From assembly GCF_019351405.1 (NCBI RefSeq), contig NZ_JAHWZX010000004.1, forward strand, positions 62,001 to 126,000: a stretch of 64,000 bases of DNA. The letters are read 5' to 3'. The stretch comes from Stakelama flava (GTDB taxonomy: Bacteria > Pseudomonadota > Alphaproteobacteria > Sphingomonadales > Sphingomonadaceae). The notes under the pieces were generated by a model. The model was not told the origin of the DNA. It ran no database searches and saw only the letters and a list, made by a program, of their open reading frames with translations. Made by a program: the position numbers and the translations under genes. Shown piece after piece: positions 53,771 to 63,500 of the stretch; the first letter of the stretch is position 1; the number at the start of each line of letters is the position of its first letter.

Positions 53771-54490
53771 ATGTCCGATCACCAACCACTCACTGCGCAA
53801 TCGCACCGCGCGCTAACCCTCCACCACGCGCGCGGCGCCGAATATGGCGATGCCGTGATGTGCTGCGTCACGGTGCCGGACGAATTTCGCAGGGTGCAGA
53901 ACGAATATCCCATCCTGTTCCGCCTGAATACGCAGCGCGACAGCTTCGCCGCGATGGCGTTGTTCGGGTTTGAAGATGGCGAGAACCTGTTTCTGGACGG
54001 CGATCGCTGGAACGCGCGATACCGTCCGCTGGCGATGGATATCCAGCCTTTCCTGATCGGACGTCCGGCACCGGATTCCGATGAACGGCAGGTGCATATC
54101 GACATGACCAGCCCACGCATCTCGCCCGACGCGGACGGGATCGCGGTTTTCGATGACGCCGGTCAGCCGACGCCATATCTGGAGCGGGCGATCGAGCAAC
54201 TGGGGCAGCTTGATACCGGCTATGCGCGGGTGGGCGATTTCATCGCCGCGCTTCGCCGCTACGACCTGCTTGAACCGCTCGCGGTGGAAATCCCGCTTGC
54301 CGACGGTTCGGTCAACCGGCTGGTGGGTTTCCACACCATCAATGAGGACCGGGTGAGGGCGCTCGACGCGGCAGCACTTGGCGATCTGCATGCGGCAGGG
54401 CATTTGATGCCGATCTTCATGGCAATCGCGTCGATGTCCAATTTCGATGACCTGATCCGGCGCAAGAACCATCGGCTTGGCTATGGCTGA
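53771..54490 (+). CDS. SapC family protein
   Basis: A 239-residue protein of the SapC family (PF07277). Conserved segments are HHARGAEYGDAVMCCVTVPDEF, the central YPILFRLN and MALFGFEDGENLFL, and the C-terminal PIFMAIASMSNFDDLIRRKN. No signal peptide is seen, so it is probably cytoplasmic. In proteobacteria this gene often stands next to sugar-specific TonB receptors together with a cupin protein and a tryptophan-halogenase-like protein, as here; its biochemical role is not known. It overlaps the next gene by eight bases. Confidence 0.87.
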   Translation: MSDHQPLTAQSHRALTLHHARGAEYGDAVMCCVTVPDEFRRVQNEYPILFRLNTQRDSFAAMALFGFEDGENLFLDGDRWNARYRPLAMDIQPFLIGRPAPDSDERQVHIDMTSPRISPDADGIAVFDDAGQPTPYLERAIEQLGQLDTGYARVGDFIAALRRYDLLEPLAVEIPLADGSVNRLVGFHTINEDRVRALDAAALGDLHAAGHLMPIFMAIASMSNFDDLIRRKNHRLGYG

Positions 54491-55514
54491 GGTCGATCCG
54501 GGCATCTTCGCGGCGATGAAGCCGGTGGAGGAGCGCTGTGTCGCCGATGCGGGCGAACTGGACGCCGCGCTGCGTGAAGCGGACCGTCCTTTCCTTGTCC
54601 GCGGGCTGGTTGCCGACTGGCCGCTGGTCGCCGCTGCCCGCTGCTCGTCCGGCGAAGCCAGGGCCTATCTGCTCGATCATGCGCGCGACATGGATTTTAC
54701 CGTTTCGGCGGGGCCTCCGGGCGCCGATGGCCGGATGTTCTATGACGAAGCGATGGGGATGAATTTCCGCACGCTGCGCGCACGCCTTCCCGAAATTTTC
54801 GCTCGGATGGAAGCCGGCGAGGGGCGGCCCGACGCCCATCCGCTCTATATCGCTTCCACCGACATCCACCGGTTCTTCGACCGCCTTGCCGAAGATAACC
54901 CGATCGATCTTTCGGGGCGAACGACGCTGGACGGCATCTGGATCGGCACCGCCACCCGGATTGCGGCGCATAACGACTTTCCCGATAACCTCGCCTGCGT
55001 CGCGGCGGGGCGGCGGCGCTTCACGCTGTTTCCGCCAGACCAGTTTCGCAACCTGTATCTGGGGCCGATCGACAATACGCCCGCCGGTCGCGCGATCAGC
55101 ATGGTCGATTTTCATGCGCCCGATTTCGAACGCTTCCCGAAATTCCGCGAAGCGCTCGATCATGCGCTGGTGGCGGAGATGGAACCGGGCGATGCGCTGC
55201 ATATTCCTTCCATGTGGTGGCATCATGTCGAGGGGCTGTCGCCGTTCAACATCCTCGTCAATTTCTGGTGGCGCGATACCCCGCGCTGGCTGGGGCAGCC
55301 GCAGAACGCGCTAAACCTGGCACTGATGGCGATCCGGGACCTGCCAAGGCACGAAAAGGAGCATTGGCGCGACCTGTTCGACCATTATGTCTTTCGCAAC
55401 CGCGATGCGGATTTTGCGCATATCCCCGAACATGCGCGCAGCGTCCTTGCGCCGCTGACCCCCGAAAGCGCCGAGCATATTCGCGGCTTTCTGTTACGGC
55501 AGCTCAACCAGTGA
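54483..55514 (+). CDS. Cupin-like (JmjC-type) Fe(II)/2-oxoglutarate oxygenase
   Basis: A 343-residue protein of the cupin_8 family. The iron-binding HxD is in AHNDFPDN (about residue 160) and the distal His in ALHIPSMWWHHVEG (about 240), with RRRFTLFPPDQF between, as in JmjC-type hydroxylases of the FIH group. Such enzymes hydroxylate proteins or amino acids. ATG 54483 lies inside the 3' end of the SapC gene, and the stop overlaps the halogenase GTG, so all three are translationally coupled. Target unknown. Confidence 0.85.
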   Translation: MAEVDPGIFAAMKPVEERCVADAGELDAALREADRPFLVRGLVADWPLVAAARCSSGEARAYLLDHARDMDFTVSAGPPGADGRMFYDEAMGMNFRTLRARLPEIFARMEAGEGRPDAHPLYIASTDIHRFFDRLAEDNPIDLSGRTTLDGIWIGTATRIAAHNDFPDNLACVAAGRRRFTLFPPDQFRNLYLGPIDNTPAGRAISMVDFHAPDFERFPKFREALDHALVAEMEPGDALHIPSMWWHHVEGLSPFNILVNFWWRDTPRWLGQPQNALNLALMAIRDLPRHEKEHWRDLFDHYVFRNRDADFAHIPEHARSVLAPLTPESAEHIRGFLLRQLNQ

Positions 55515-57010
55515 ATCCTGCACAGCGGATCGTTGTCGCGGGCGGCGGCACTGCTGGCTGGATGGCCGCGGCCGCGATTGCGCATACCATGGGCGAAACG
55601 GTCGAACTGACGCTGGTCGAATCGGATGCGATCGGCACCGTCGGGGTGGGGGAATCGACTATCCCGCCGCTCGCCACCTTCAACCGCGTGATCGGGGTGA
55701 AGGAAGCCGATTTCATGCGCGCGACCAGCGCGACGTTCAAGCTGGGCATCTGGTTCGAAGGATGGCGCACCGGCGAACCGAACGACCGTTATTTCCATTC
55801 GTTCGGTCTGACGGGCCGCGACCACTGGTCGGCGGGGTTCCAGCATTTCTGGCTGCACGGACGCGAAAAGGGGCACGGCGAACCCTATGACGATTATTGC
55901 CTGGAACTGATGGCCGCGCGGGCGGGGAAGTTCGCGCATCTGCCCGACAACCGCATGAATTATGCGTACCAGCTCGACGCGACAGCCTATGGCCGATTCC
56001 TTCGCGGGCTGGCGGAAAAGAACGGCGCGCGCCGGATCGAGGGCAAGATCGCCAAGGTCCAACTGGACGGCGAAAGCGGCGACATCGCCGCGCTGATGCT
56101 GGAATCGGGCGAGCGGATCGAAGGCGATCTGTTCCTCGACTGCACCGGCTTTCGCGCGCTGTTGATCGAACAAGCGCTGCATGCCGGTTTCGACGACTGG
56201 ACCCACTGGCTGCCCTGCGACGCCGCGATCGCCATCCAGACCGACAGCGTCCACGCCGCGCCGCCCTATACCCGCGCGATGGCGCACGATGCGGGGTGGC
56301 AATGGCGCATCCCGCTGCAACACCGCACCGGCAACGGGCTGGTCTATTGCAGCCGCTATCTGTCGCGCGACGATGCGCTGGAGCGTATTCGGGGCAATAT
56401 TGAGGGCGCTGCGATCACCGAACCCAATTTCCTGCGCTTCACCACCGGAGCGCGGCGGCGGCAATGGTATCGCAACTGCATCGCCATCGGCCTGTCGGGC
56501 GGATTCATGGAACCGCTCGAATCGACCAGTATCCACTTGATCCAGCGCGCGGTGCTACGCCTGATCCGGATGATGCCCGCCGGAAGGGTCAGCGAGCGCG
56601 ACATCGCCGAATTCAACGACCAGCAGCGTATCGACATGGAGCAGATACGCGATTTCCTGATCCTGCATTACAAGGCCACCGATCGCAGCGACAGCGCATT
56701 CTGGCGGCACTGCGCGGCGATGGAAATTCCGGAGACACTTGCGCACAAGATCGACCTGTTCCGCGAAACGGGCCGCGTGTTCCGCCGCAACGAGGAACTG
56801 TTCGCGGAGAATAGCTGGGTACAGGTGATGATGGGTCAGGGAATCGTTCCGCAGCATTATCACCCGATCGCGGCGAAACTGGGCGATGCCGAACTCGATC
56901 GCCTGTTGTCGGGCCTTCGCGAAAACGTGTCGCGCACCGTCGGCTCACTGCCCGCGCATGCGGAATATGTGGCCCGCTATTGCGCGGCAAAAACCCCGGA
57001 CGCGGTCTGA
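55511..57010 (+). CDS. Flavin-dependent tryptophan-halogenase-like protein
   Basis: A 499-residue flavoprotein. The FAD motif GGGTAGW is at residues 11-17, the conserved Lys of the halogenase active site is Lys77 in TFKLGI, and the WxWxIP signature (GWQWRIP) that excludes monooxygenase chemistry is at about residue 255. Sequence features are those of an active halogenase, yet the gene sits in a sugar-utilisation locus and not in an antibiotic cluster. The GTG at 55511 overlaps the upstream stop (GTGA). Substrate unknown; NADH:flavin reductase is not encoded nearby. Confidence 0.88.
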   Translation: MNPAQRIVVAGGGTAGWMAAAAIAHTMGETVELTLVESDAIGTVGVGESTIPPLATFNRVIGVKEADFMRATSATFKLGIWFEGWRTGEPNDRYFHSFGLTGRDHWSAGFQHFWLHGREKGHGEPYDDYCLELMAARAGKFAHLPDNRMNYAYQLDATAYGRFLRGLAEKNGARRIEGKIAKVQLDGESGDIAALMLESGERIEGDLFLDCTGFRALLIEQALHAGFDDWTHWLPCDAAIAIQTDSVHAAPPYTRAMAHDAGWQWRIPLQHRTGNGLVYCSRYLSRDDALERIRGNIEGAAITEPNFLRFTTGARRRQWYRNCIAIGLSGGFMEPLESTSIHLIQRAVLRLIRMMPAGRVSERDIAEFNDQQRIDMEQIRDFLILHYKATDRSDSAFWRHCAAMEIPETLAHKIDLFRETGRVFRRNEELFAENSWVQVMMGQGIVPQHYHPIAAKLGDAELDRLLSGLRENVSRTVGSLPAHAEYVARYCAAKTPDAV

Positions 57011-57018
57011 CCAGGGGG

Positions 57019-58074
57019 ATGGCGCGTCGCAAACAGTCCGTCACGATAAAGCATGTTGCCGCCGATGCAGGGGTGTCGCTGCAGACGGTGAGCCGGGTCA
57101 TTAACAAAGAACCCAATGTCCGCCCCGTGATGCGCGAACGGGTGCAGGCATCGATCGAAAAACTTGGCTATGTCCCTTCGATCGCGGCGCAGCGGATGAG
57201 CGGATCGCGTTCCTATCTGATCATGGCGCTGAACGATCGCGAACGCACCATTGCCGACTGGCGCAAGCGAGAGGGCACCGATTGGGTCGATCAGATGCTG
57301 CTGGGCGGGATGCTGAAATGCGCCGAACATGGTTATCGCCTGATCGTGGAGCTGATCGACACGCATAGCGACCATATCGAGCGCGAATTGCTAGGCGCGA
57401 TCGCGGCGCTGCAACCCGATGGCGTGATCCTGACCCCGCCGCATTCGCAAAATCAGCGAGTCATCGAATTGCTGCGCAAGCACCAGATCAGCGTCGCGCG
57501 GATCGGGTCGCTGGACGGCGGGCCGGGGCTGCGCTTCACGATGGATGACGAGCGCGCCGCCCGGCTGGCCAGCGAACATCTGCTGCAACTGGGGCATCGG
57601 CGTATCGGCTTTATCGCCGGTTCGCCCGAATATGAACTGAGCGCCTGGCGCATAGACGGCTGGCGCGCCGCGATGCGGGCGGCGGGGTGCGCCGATGCCG
57701 GGCTGTGCGAAGAAAGCGATTTCAGCTTTGAATCCGGCCGCCGTGCGGCACGGGCATTGCTGGGCGGGAGACAGCCCACCACCGCGATCATCGCCAGCAA
57801 CGACCAGACCGCGCTCGCCGTGATGGACGTGGCGCGCGAAATGGAGCTGTCGATCCCCGATGATCTGTCGCTGGTCAGTTTCGACGATACGCCGCTGGTT
57901 CGCTTCGGTGACCCCGCGCTGACCGCGATCGCACAGCCGATTGCCGAAGTGACCGCTCAGGCGGTGGCGGCGATCATCGAGGATCGCAAGACGCAGAGCG
58001 AACTTGACCGTACGGTCGTGGTTCCGGCGGGTCTGATCCCTCGCCAATCAACCGCGCCGCCCCGCAACGGCTGA
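57019..58074 (+). CDS. LacI-family transcriptional regulator
   Basis: A 351-residue repressor. The helix-turn-helix (residues 8-33: VTIKHVAADAGVSLQTVSRVIN) and hinge helix (PSIAAQRMSG) precede a periplasmic-binding-protein-like sugar domain ending in SLVSFDDTPLVRF. The start ATG at 57019 is preceded closely by AGGGGG. It follows the halogenase gene by eight bases. It likely senses a gluco-oligosaccharide and binds the related palindromes at 44254 and 50457. Confidence 0.9.
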   Translation: MARRKQSVTIKHVAADAGVSLQTVSRVINKEPNVRPVMRERVQASIEKLGYVPSIAAQRMSGSRSYLIMALNDRERTIADWRKREGTDWVDQMLLGGMLKCAEHGYRLIVELIDTHSDHIERELLGAIAALQPDGVILTPPHSQNQRVIELLRKHQISVARIGSLDGGPGLRFTMDDERAARLASEHLLQLGHRRIGFIAGSPEYELSAWRIDGWRAAMRAAGCADAGLCEESDFSFESGRRAARALLGGRQPTTAIIASNDQTALAVMDVAREMELSIPDDLSLVSFDDTPLVRFGDPALTAIAQPIAEVTAQAVAAIIEDRKTQSELDRTVVVPAGLIPRQSTAPPRNG

Positions 58075-58083
58075 TTCTCATGC

Positions 58084-59613
58084 TCAATCCATCGTGGGCA
58101 GGGCAATGCCGATCGCGGCTTCAAGGGCGCCATCGCGGACAAGATCGACGGCCCTGACCATGTCGGGGTGGAAATGCCGGTCTTCGTCCAGCGAAGGGAC
58201 GGCCGCGCGCACGACTGAACGCACCGCTTCGAGCATCGCCGATGACGCCAGCGGCGCGTGAAAATCACACCCCTGCGCGGCGGCAAGCAGTTCGATCCCG
58301 ATTACGGCGTGCAGATTGTCGGTCATCCGGCCCAGCCGGCGTGCGCCATGCGCCGCCATCGAAACATGATCTTCCTGATTGGCCGAAGTGGGGATTGAAT
58401 CGACGCTTGCCGGATGCGCAAGCTGCTTGTTTTCCGATACCAGCGCGGCCGCGGTCACCTGCGGAATCATGAAACCGGAATTCAGGCCTGGCCGAGGCGT
58501 CAGAAAAGCGGGAAGGTTGGATAGCGCCGGATCGACCAGCATCGCCACGCGCCGTTCAGCGATCGAGCCGATTTCGCACACCGCCATCGCGATCATGTCG
58601 GCGGCAAAGGCGACCGGTTCGGCATGGAAGTTGCCGCCTGAAAGCGCTTCGCCACTATCAGCGAAGATCAGCGGATTGTCCGACACACCATTGGCTTCGA
58701 TGGCGAGCATGGCCGCGGCATTCTTCAGCACGTCGAACGCAGCGCCCATTACCTGCGGCTGACAGCGAAGGCAGTACGGGTCCTGCACGCGTGGGTCATC
58801 GACCCGATGGCTGGCGCGGATCGCCGACCCCGCCATCAGCGTGCGTAGCGTATCGGCAACAGCGATCTGGCCCGGATGCGGGCGAAGCGCATGGATTCGC
58901 GGATCAAAGGGCGCGTCGGTGCCCTTTGCCGCTTCGGTCGACAGCGCGCCGGTGATCAGCGCCGCGCGGAAGCCCGTTTCCGCTTCGAACAATCCGGCAA
59001 GCGCGTGGGCAGTCGAAAACTGCGTACCGTTGAGCAAGGCGAGCCCTTCTTTGGGGCCAAGTTCTAGCGGAGCCAGTCCCGCAGACTTCAGCGCTTCGTC
59101 AGCGGGTTTGACTTCGCCATCATCTTCGATTTCACCGACCCCGATCATGGCCGCCGCCATATGTGCAAGCGGTGCCAGATCGCCGCTCGCCCCCACCGAC
59201 CCCTGCGCCGGAATCACAGGCAACAGGTTTCGGGTCAGCATGGTTTCGATCATATCGACGGTTTCCGGGCGCACGCCCGACGCTCCCTGAGCGAGACTGG
59301 CGAGTTTCAGCGCGAGCATCAGCCGTACGATCGCGCGCGGCGTGGCATCGCCGATTCCTGCCGCGTGGCTCAACACGATATTGCGCTGAAGCGTCGTCAG
59401 TTCTTCGTTTGCGATGCGAACGCTCGCCAGTTTTCCGAACCCGGTGTTAATGCCGTAGACCGGTTCGCCGCGTTCCAGAATGCGGGCCACCGCCTCTGCA
59501 CCCTGTGCCACGCGTTCCCGGCATCCGTCCGCCAGTTCGGGTACGGCGCCGCGATAGATTGCGTGCCAGTCCCGTAAGGGAACTGCGCCGGGAGAAAGCG
59601 ATATCGGGGACAT
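58084..59613 (-). CDS. hutH: Histidine ammonia-lyase
   Basis: A 509-residue cytoplasmic enzyme that deaminates L-histidine to urocanate. The Ala-Ser-Gly triad that forms the MIO prosthetic group is in [12 protein letters not shown] (about residue 146-148). [12 protein letters not shown] near the N-terminus supplies the catalytic Tyr, and [15 protein letters not shown] lies near the C-terminus. It is divergent from hutC and convergent with the LacI gene. The other hut genes (hutU, hutI, hutG/F) are not in this window. Confidence 0.96.
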   Translation of the reverse strand: MSPISLSPGAVPLRDWHAIYRGAVPELADGCRERVAQGAEAVARILERGEPVYGINTGFGKLASVRIANEELTTLQRNIVLSHAAGIGDATPRAIVRLMLALKLASLAQGASGVRPETVDMIETMLTRNLLPVIPAQGSVGASGDLAPLAHMAAAMIGVGEIEDDGEVKPADEALKSAGLAPLELGPKEGLALLNGTQFSTAHALAGLFEAETGFRAALITGALSTEAAKGTDAPFDPRIHALRPHPGQIAVADTLRTLMAGSAIRASHRVDDPRVQDPYCLRCQPQVMGAAFDVLKNAAAMLAIEANGVSDNPLIFADSGEALSGGNFHAEPVAFAADMIAMAVCEIGSIAERRVAMLVDPALSNLPAFLTPRPGLNSGFMIPQVTAAALVSENKQLAHPASVDSIPTSANQEDHVSMAAHGARRLGRMTDNLHAVIGIELLAAAQGCDFHAPLASSAMLEAVRSVVRAAVPSLDEDRHFHPDMVRAVDLVRDGALEAAIGIALPTMD

Positions 59614-59683
59614 GATGAACCTGTGTGGACGGGGGTTTGGTATCTGCGGGACAAATGCCTTGGTAGGGCTTGCCCGATATTAT

Positions 59684-59695
59684 TTGTCTAGTCAT
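59684..59695. promoter_or_regulatory. HutC operator candidate
   Basis: TTGTCTAGTCAT is an imperfect palindrome that matches 7 of 8 positions of the GntR/HutC core GTMTAKAC. It lies in the hutH-hutC divergent gap, 71 bases from hutH and about 90 from hutC, as expected for a urocanate-responsive repressor site. Confidence 0.45.
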
Positions 59696-59787
59696 AATGA
59701 CAGGTGCATCGCTTGTGCAAGTCCTGTGTCGCTGGAAATGGAGGCGCAGATAGTCGCGCCCGAAAAGCCGAGGAAAATGAACCGGAT

Positions 59788-60477
59788 ATGAGTGACGTTC
59801 TGACCCTCGACCAGCAAATCCGTGCCGATATCGAAGAGCGTATTCGCTCCGGCGAATGGCCGCCGGGATTTCGCATTCCGTTCGAACATGAATTGGTAAG
59901 AAGTTACAATTGTTCGCGAGCAACGGTCAGCAAGGCGATGGAAAAGCTGGCCAATTCCGGCTTGATCGAACGCAGGCGGCGCGCCGGCTCCTTTGTCGCA
60001 CGACCGCACATCGAATCGGCGATTCTTGAGGTTCCAGACCTTGCCGAAATCGTCGCGCGGCGCGGCGACGTCTATCACTGGCAGCTTGAACGTCGGCGCG
60101 AGATGCGCGGCGCGGGTGATCTGGCCGGGCCGGTGCTGTATGTGACGGGGGTGCATTACAGCGGCCGGGAGCCGCTTGCGCTTGAGAACCGGACCTTGTC
60201 GCTGACCGCCGTCCCAGAAGCGGCGGAGCAGGATTTCGGGGAAATCGCACCGGGAAGCTGGCTGCTCAACCGTATTCCCTGGACCGACGCCCGACATCGT
60301 ATCCGCGCGGTGGAAGCAAGCGCTGAGGACGCCGCGCGATTGCTTATCGCGCCGATGAGCGCGTGTCTGTCGATCGATCGCACGACCTGGCGCGCGGGCG
60401 AAGCGGTGACACAGGTGCGCCATCTGTTTCCAGGATCGCGCTATGATCTGGTGGCCGAATTCGAATCGGCAAGCTGA
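59788..60477 (+). CDS. hutC: Histidine utilisation repressor, GntR/HutC family
   Basis: A 229-residue regulator. The GntR winged helix (about residues 5-75) contains FEHELVRSYNCSRATVSKAMEKLANSGLIERRRRAGSFV-type sequence (helix-turn-helix at ELVRSYNCSRATVSKAM). The C-terminal UTRA domain (about 95-225) binds the inducer, normally urocanate. The start at 59788 gives the conserved MSDVLTLDQQI; an in-frame ATG 28 codons upstream (59704) adds unrelated sequence. Divergent position beside hutH supports the assignment. Confidence 0.9.
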   Translation: MSDVLTLDQQIRADIEERIRSGEWPPGFRIPFEHELVRSYNCSRATVSKAMEKLANSGLIERRRRAGSFVARPHIESAILEVPDLAEIVARRGDVYHWQLERRREMRGAGDLAGPVLYVTGVHYSGREPLALENRTLSLTAVPEAAEQDFGEIAPGSWLLNRIPWTDARHRIRAVEASAEDAARLLIAPMSACLSIDRTTWRAGEAVTQVRHLFPGSRYDLVAEFESAS

Positions 60478-60549
60478 TGCGATCGGAACTCACCGCGCGC
60501 CGGGGGACTTGATGCGCAACAGCAAATCCGAAACCGTCAGAGGAGCCGA

Positions 60550-63500
60550 ATGAGCGATACCGATCAGCGCTGGAATTTCTGGATCGACCGGGGTGGTACC
60601 TTTACCGATGTCATCGCGCGTTCGCCGAAGGGCGAGGTCACGGTCGACAAGCTGTTGTCGGAAAATCCGGAACAGTATGACGATGCCGCCGTGGCGGCGA
60701 TCCGGCGAATTACCGGGGTGGAGACGGACGCTTTGCCTCCGCTCGACGTTCGGATCGGCACGACGATCGCGACCAACGCGCTGCTCGAACGCAAGGGGCA
60801 GCCGGTATTGCTGGCCATTACGCGCGGCTTTCGCGATGCGCTGACCATCGGTACGCAAGACCGGCCCGATATTTTTGCGAGGGCAATCCGGCGACCCGAC
60901 CCGCTTCATGCCGATGTGGTCGAGATTGACGAGCGGGTGGCGCCCGATGGCGAGGTGCTGACGTCGCTGGACGAGGACGCGGCGCGAAAGGCGCTGAGCG
61001 CGGCGTATGATCGCGGGTTGCGCGCCGTCGCGATCGTGTTGATGCACGGATATATTCACAGCGCGCATGAGCAGGCGCTGGCGGAAATTGCGCGGAATAT
61101 CGGCTTTACGCAGATTTCGGTCAGTCATGAGGTCGGCGCGCTGATCAAGCTGATCGGGCGCGGCGACACCAGCGTGGTTGATGCGTATCTGTCGCCGGTG
61201 TTGCGCAACTATGTCGAGACGCTGGAAAATGCGCTGGGCGAAGGTGCGCAGCCGCTGTTCATGCAATCGAACGGCGGGCTGACGCTGGGCCGCGCCTTTC
61301 GCGGGAAGGACGCAATCCTTTCCGGCCCGGCGGGCGGGATCGTGGGTATGGCGCAAACCGCGAAGCGTGCCGGGTTCGACAGGGTGATCGGCTTCGACAT
61401 GGGCGGCACGTCGACCGATGTCTCGCTATATGCCGGTCATTATGAGCGCGACAATGAAACCATGGTGGCGGGGGCGCGTATTCGCGCGCCGATGCTGCGT
61501 ATTCATACGGTCGCGGCGGGCGGTGGGTCAGTTTGCGGTTTCGATGGCGGGCGATTGCTGGTCGGGCCGGAATCGGCAGGCGCGGTGCCGGGGCCCGCTG
61601 CCTATCGTCGCGGCGGGCCGTTGACCATAACCGACTGCAATATCGCGCTGGGCAAGGTGCAGGCCGATTTCTTTCCCGCCCTGTTCGGGAAAGACGGCGA
61701 CCAGCCGCTTGATGCCGACGCATCGCGCGAGCGCCTGACCGAACTTGCCGATGCGGTTGGTGATGCAGGCGGCACGGCGCAATCGCCGGAGGAAATCGCC
61801 GAAGGACTTCTTACGATCGCGGTTGCCGATATGGCTAATGCGATCAAGGCGATTTCGATCGCGCGTGGACATGATGTCAGCCGCTTCGTGCTTGCCTGTT
61901 TCGGCGGGGCGGGTGGGCAGCATGCCTGTTTGGTCGCCGATGCGCTGGGGATCGACCGGGTGCTGATCCACCCGCTGGCGGGCGTATTGTCGGCCTATGG
62001 CATGGGGCTTGCCGATCGGCGCGAGCTTCGCGAACGCACGTTGTCGCTGCCGCTTGAGGACGCGCGAATGACTGCGCTGCGCGACGACGCCGATGCGTTG
62101 CAGGGCGAGGCCGTGGATGCGCTTGCCGCGCAGGGCGTGGCGCGCGAAACGATCGAAACGAACTGCATCGCGATGGTGCGCACGCACGGCACCGAAAGCA
62201 ACTTTGCTATTCCGCTGGGTAATCTGGACGATATGCGCGCCGCCTTTGCCGCCGCGTTCCGGCAGCGCTTCGGCTATGCCGACACCGGTGCACTGGTCGT
62301 CGACATGCTGCGTGCCGAGGCGGTGGCGAAAACCGGGCGGGCGGATGAACGCATCACCGCCGCCGCCGAACAGACCGCCGGTCCCGCCGCCATCACCCGA
62401 ACCTTCATGGCGGGCGAATGGCGCGAAACCCCGGTTCATCGCCGCGAGGAACTGGCCGAGGGCGCGCATATCGGCGGCCCTGCACTAATCATCGATGCGG
62501 TGTCGACCACGGTAATCGAGCCGGGCTGGGGCGCCGCCGTCGATGGCGACGGCGCGCTGGTCCTGAAGCGGGAGGAAGCGCGCGGCCGCGCCGAAATGGG
62601 CACGCAGCGCGACCCCGTCAGGCTGGAAATATTTTCGGGCCTGTTCATGGCGATTGCCGAGGAAATGGGCGCAGCGCTTCGTCACTCGGCATCATCGGTC
62701 AATATCCGCGAGCGGCTGGATTTTTCCTGCGCGCTGTTCGATGCCCAGGGCAATCTGATCGCCAACGCGCCGCACATTCCGGTGCATCTGGGATCGATGG
62801 GCGAAAGCATCCGCAGCGTGCTTGCCCGGCGCGGAACGGACGGGCGCGGCATTCGCGAAGGCGATGTCTACGCGCTGAACGCACCCTATGACGGCGGTAC
62901 GCACCTTCCCGATATCACGGTTATCCGTCCGGTATTCGCCGGTGGCGGCGATGTGCCCGATTATTTCGTCGCGGCACGCGGGCATCATGCCGATGTCGGC
63001 GGCATCTCGCCCGGATCGATGCCGCCGAACAGCGTGACGATCGAGGAAGAGGGCATCATCTTCGACAATGTTCTGCTGGTCGATGAAGGGCGTTTTCGTG
63101 AGGCGGAGGTGCGCGAGTTGCTAGCCTCCGGTCGCTGGCCCGCGCGCAATATCGATCAGAATATCGCCGATCTAGCCGCGCAGGTCGCGGCATGTGAGCG
63201 CGGTGCATCCGCGCTTTGCGGGATTGCAGACCAATATGGCGCGGATGTCGTCACCGCCTATATGGCGCATGTGCAGGACTATGCCGCTGAAGCGGTACAG
63301 CGCCTGATACCCCGTCTGTCGGGCGGCGAGTTCGCTTATGAAATGGACAGCGGCGCGGTAGTGAAGGCGCGCATCGACATCGATGCAGATAAAGGTGCGA
63401 TGACGGTCGATTTCACAGGCACCAGCGCGCAGCAGCCCGACAATTTCAACGCCCCGCTGGCCGTAACGCGTGCGGCCGTGCTCTACGCCATCCGCACGTT

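Noticed and set aside
55511-57010. An antibiotic (halogenated indole) gene cluster around the halogenase
   Set aside because: No tryptophan-modifying, NRPS or PKS partners are present; the gene is coupled to SapC and cupin genes behind a sugar receptor.
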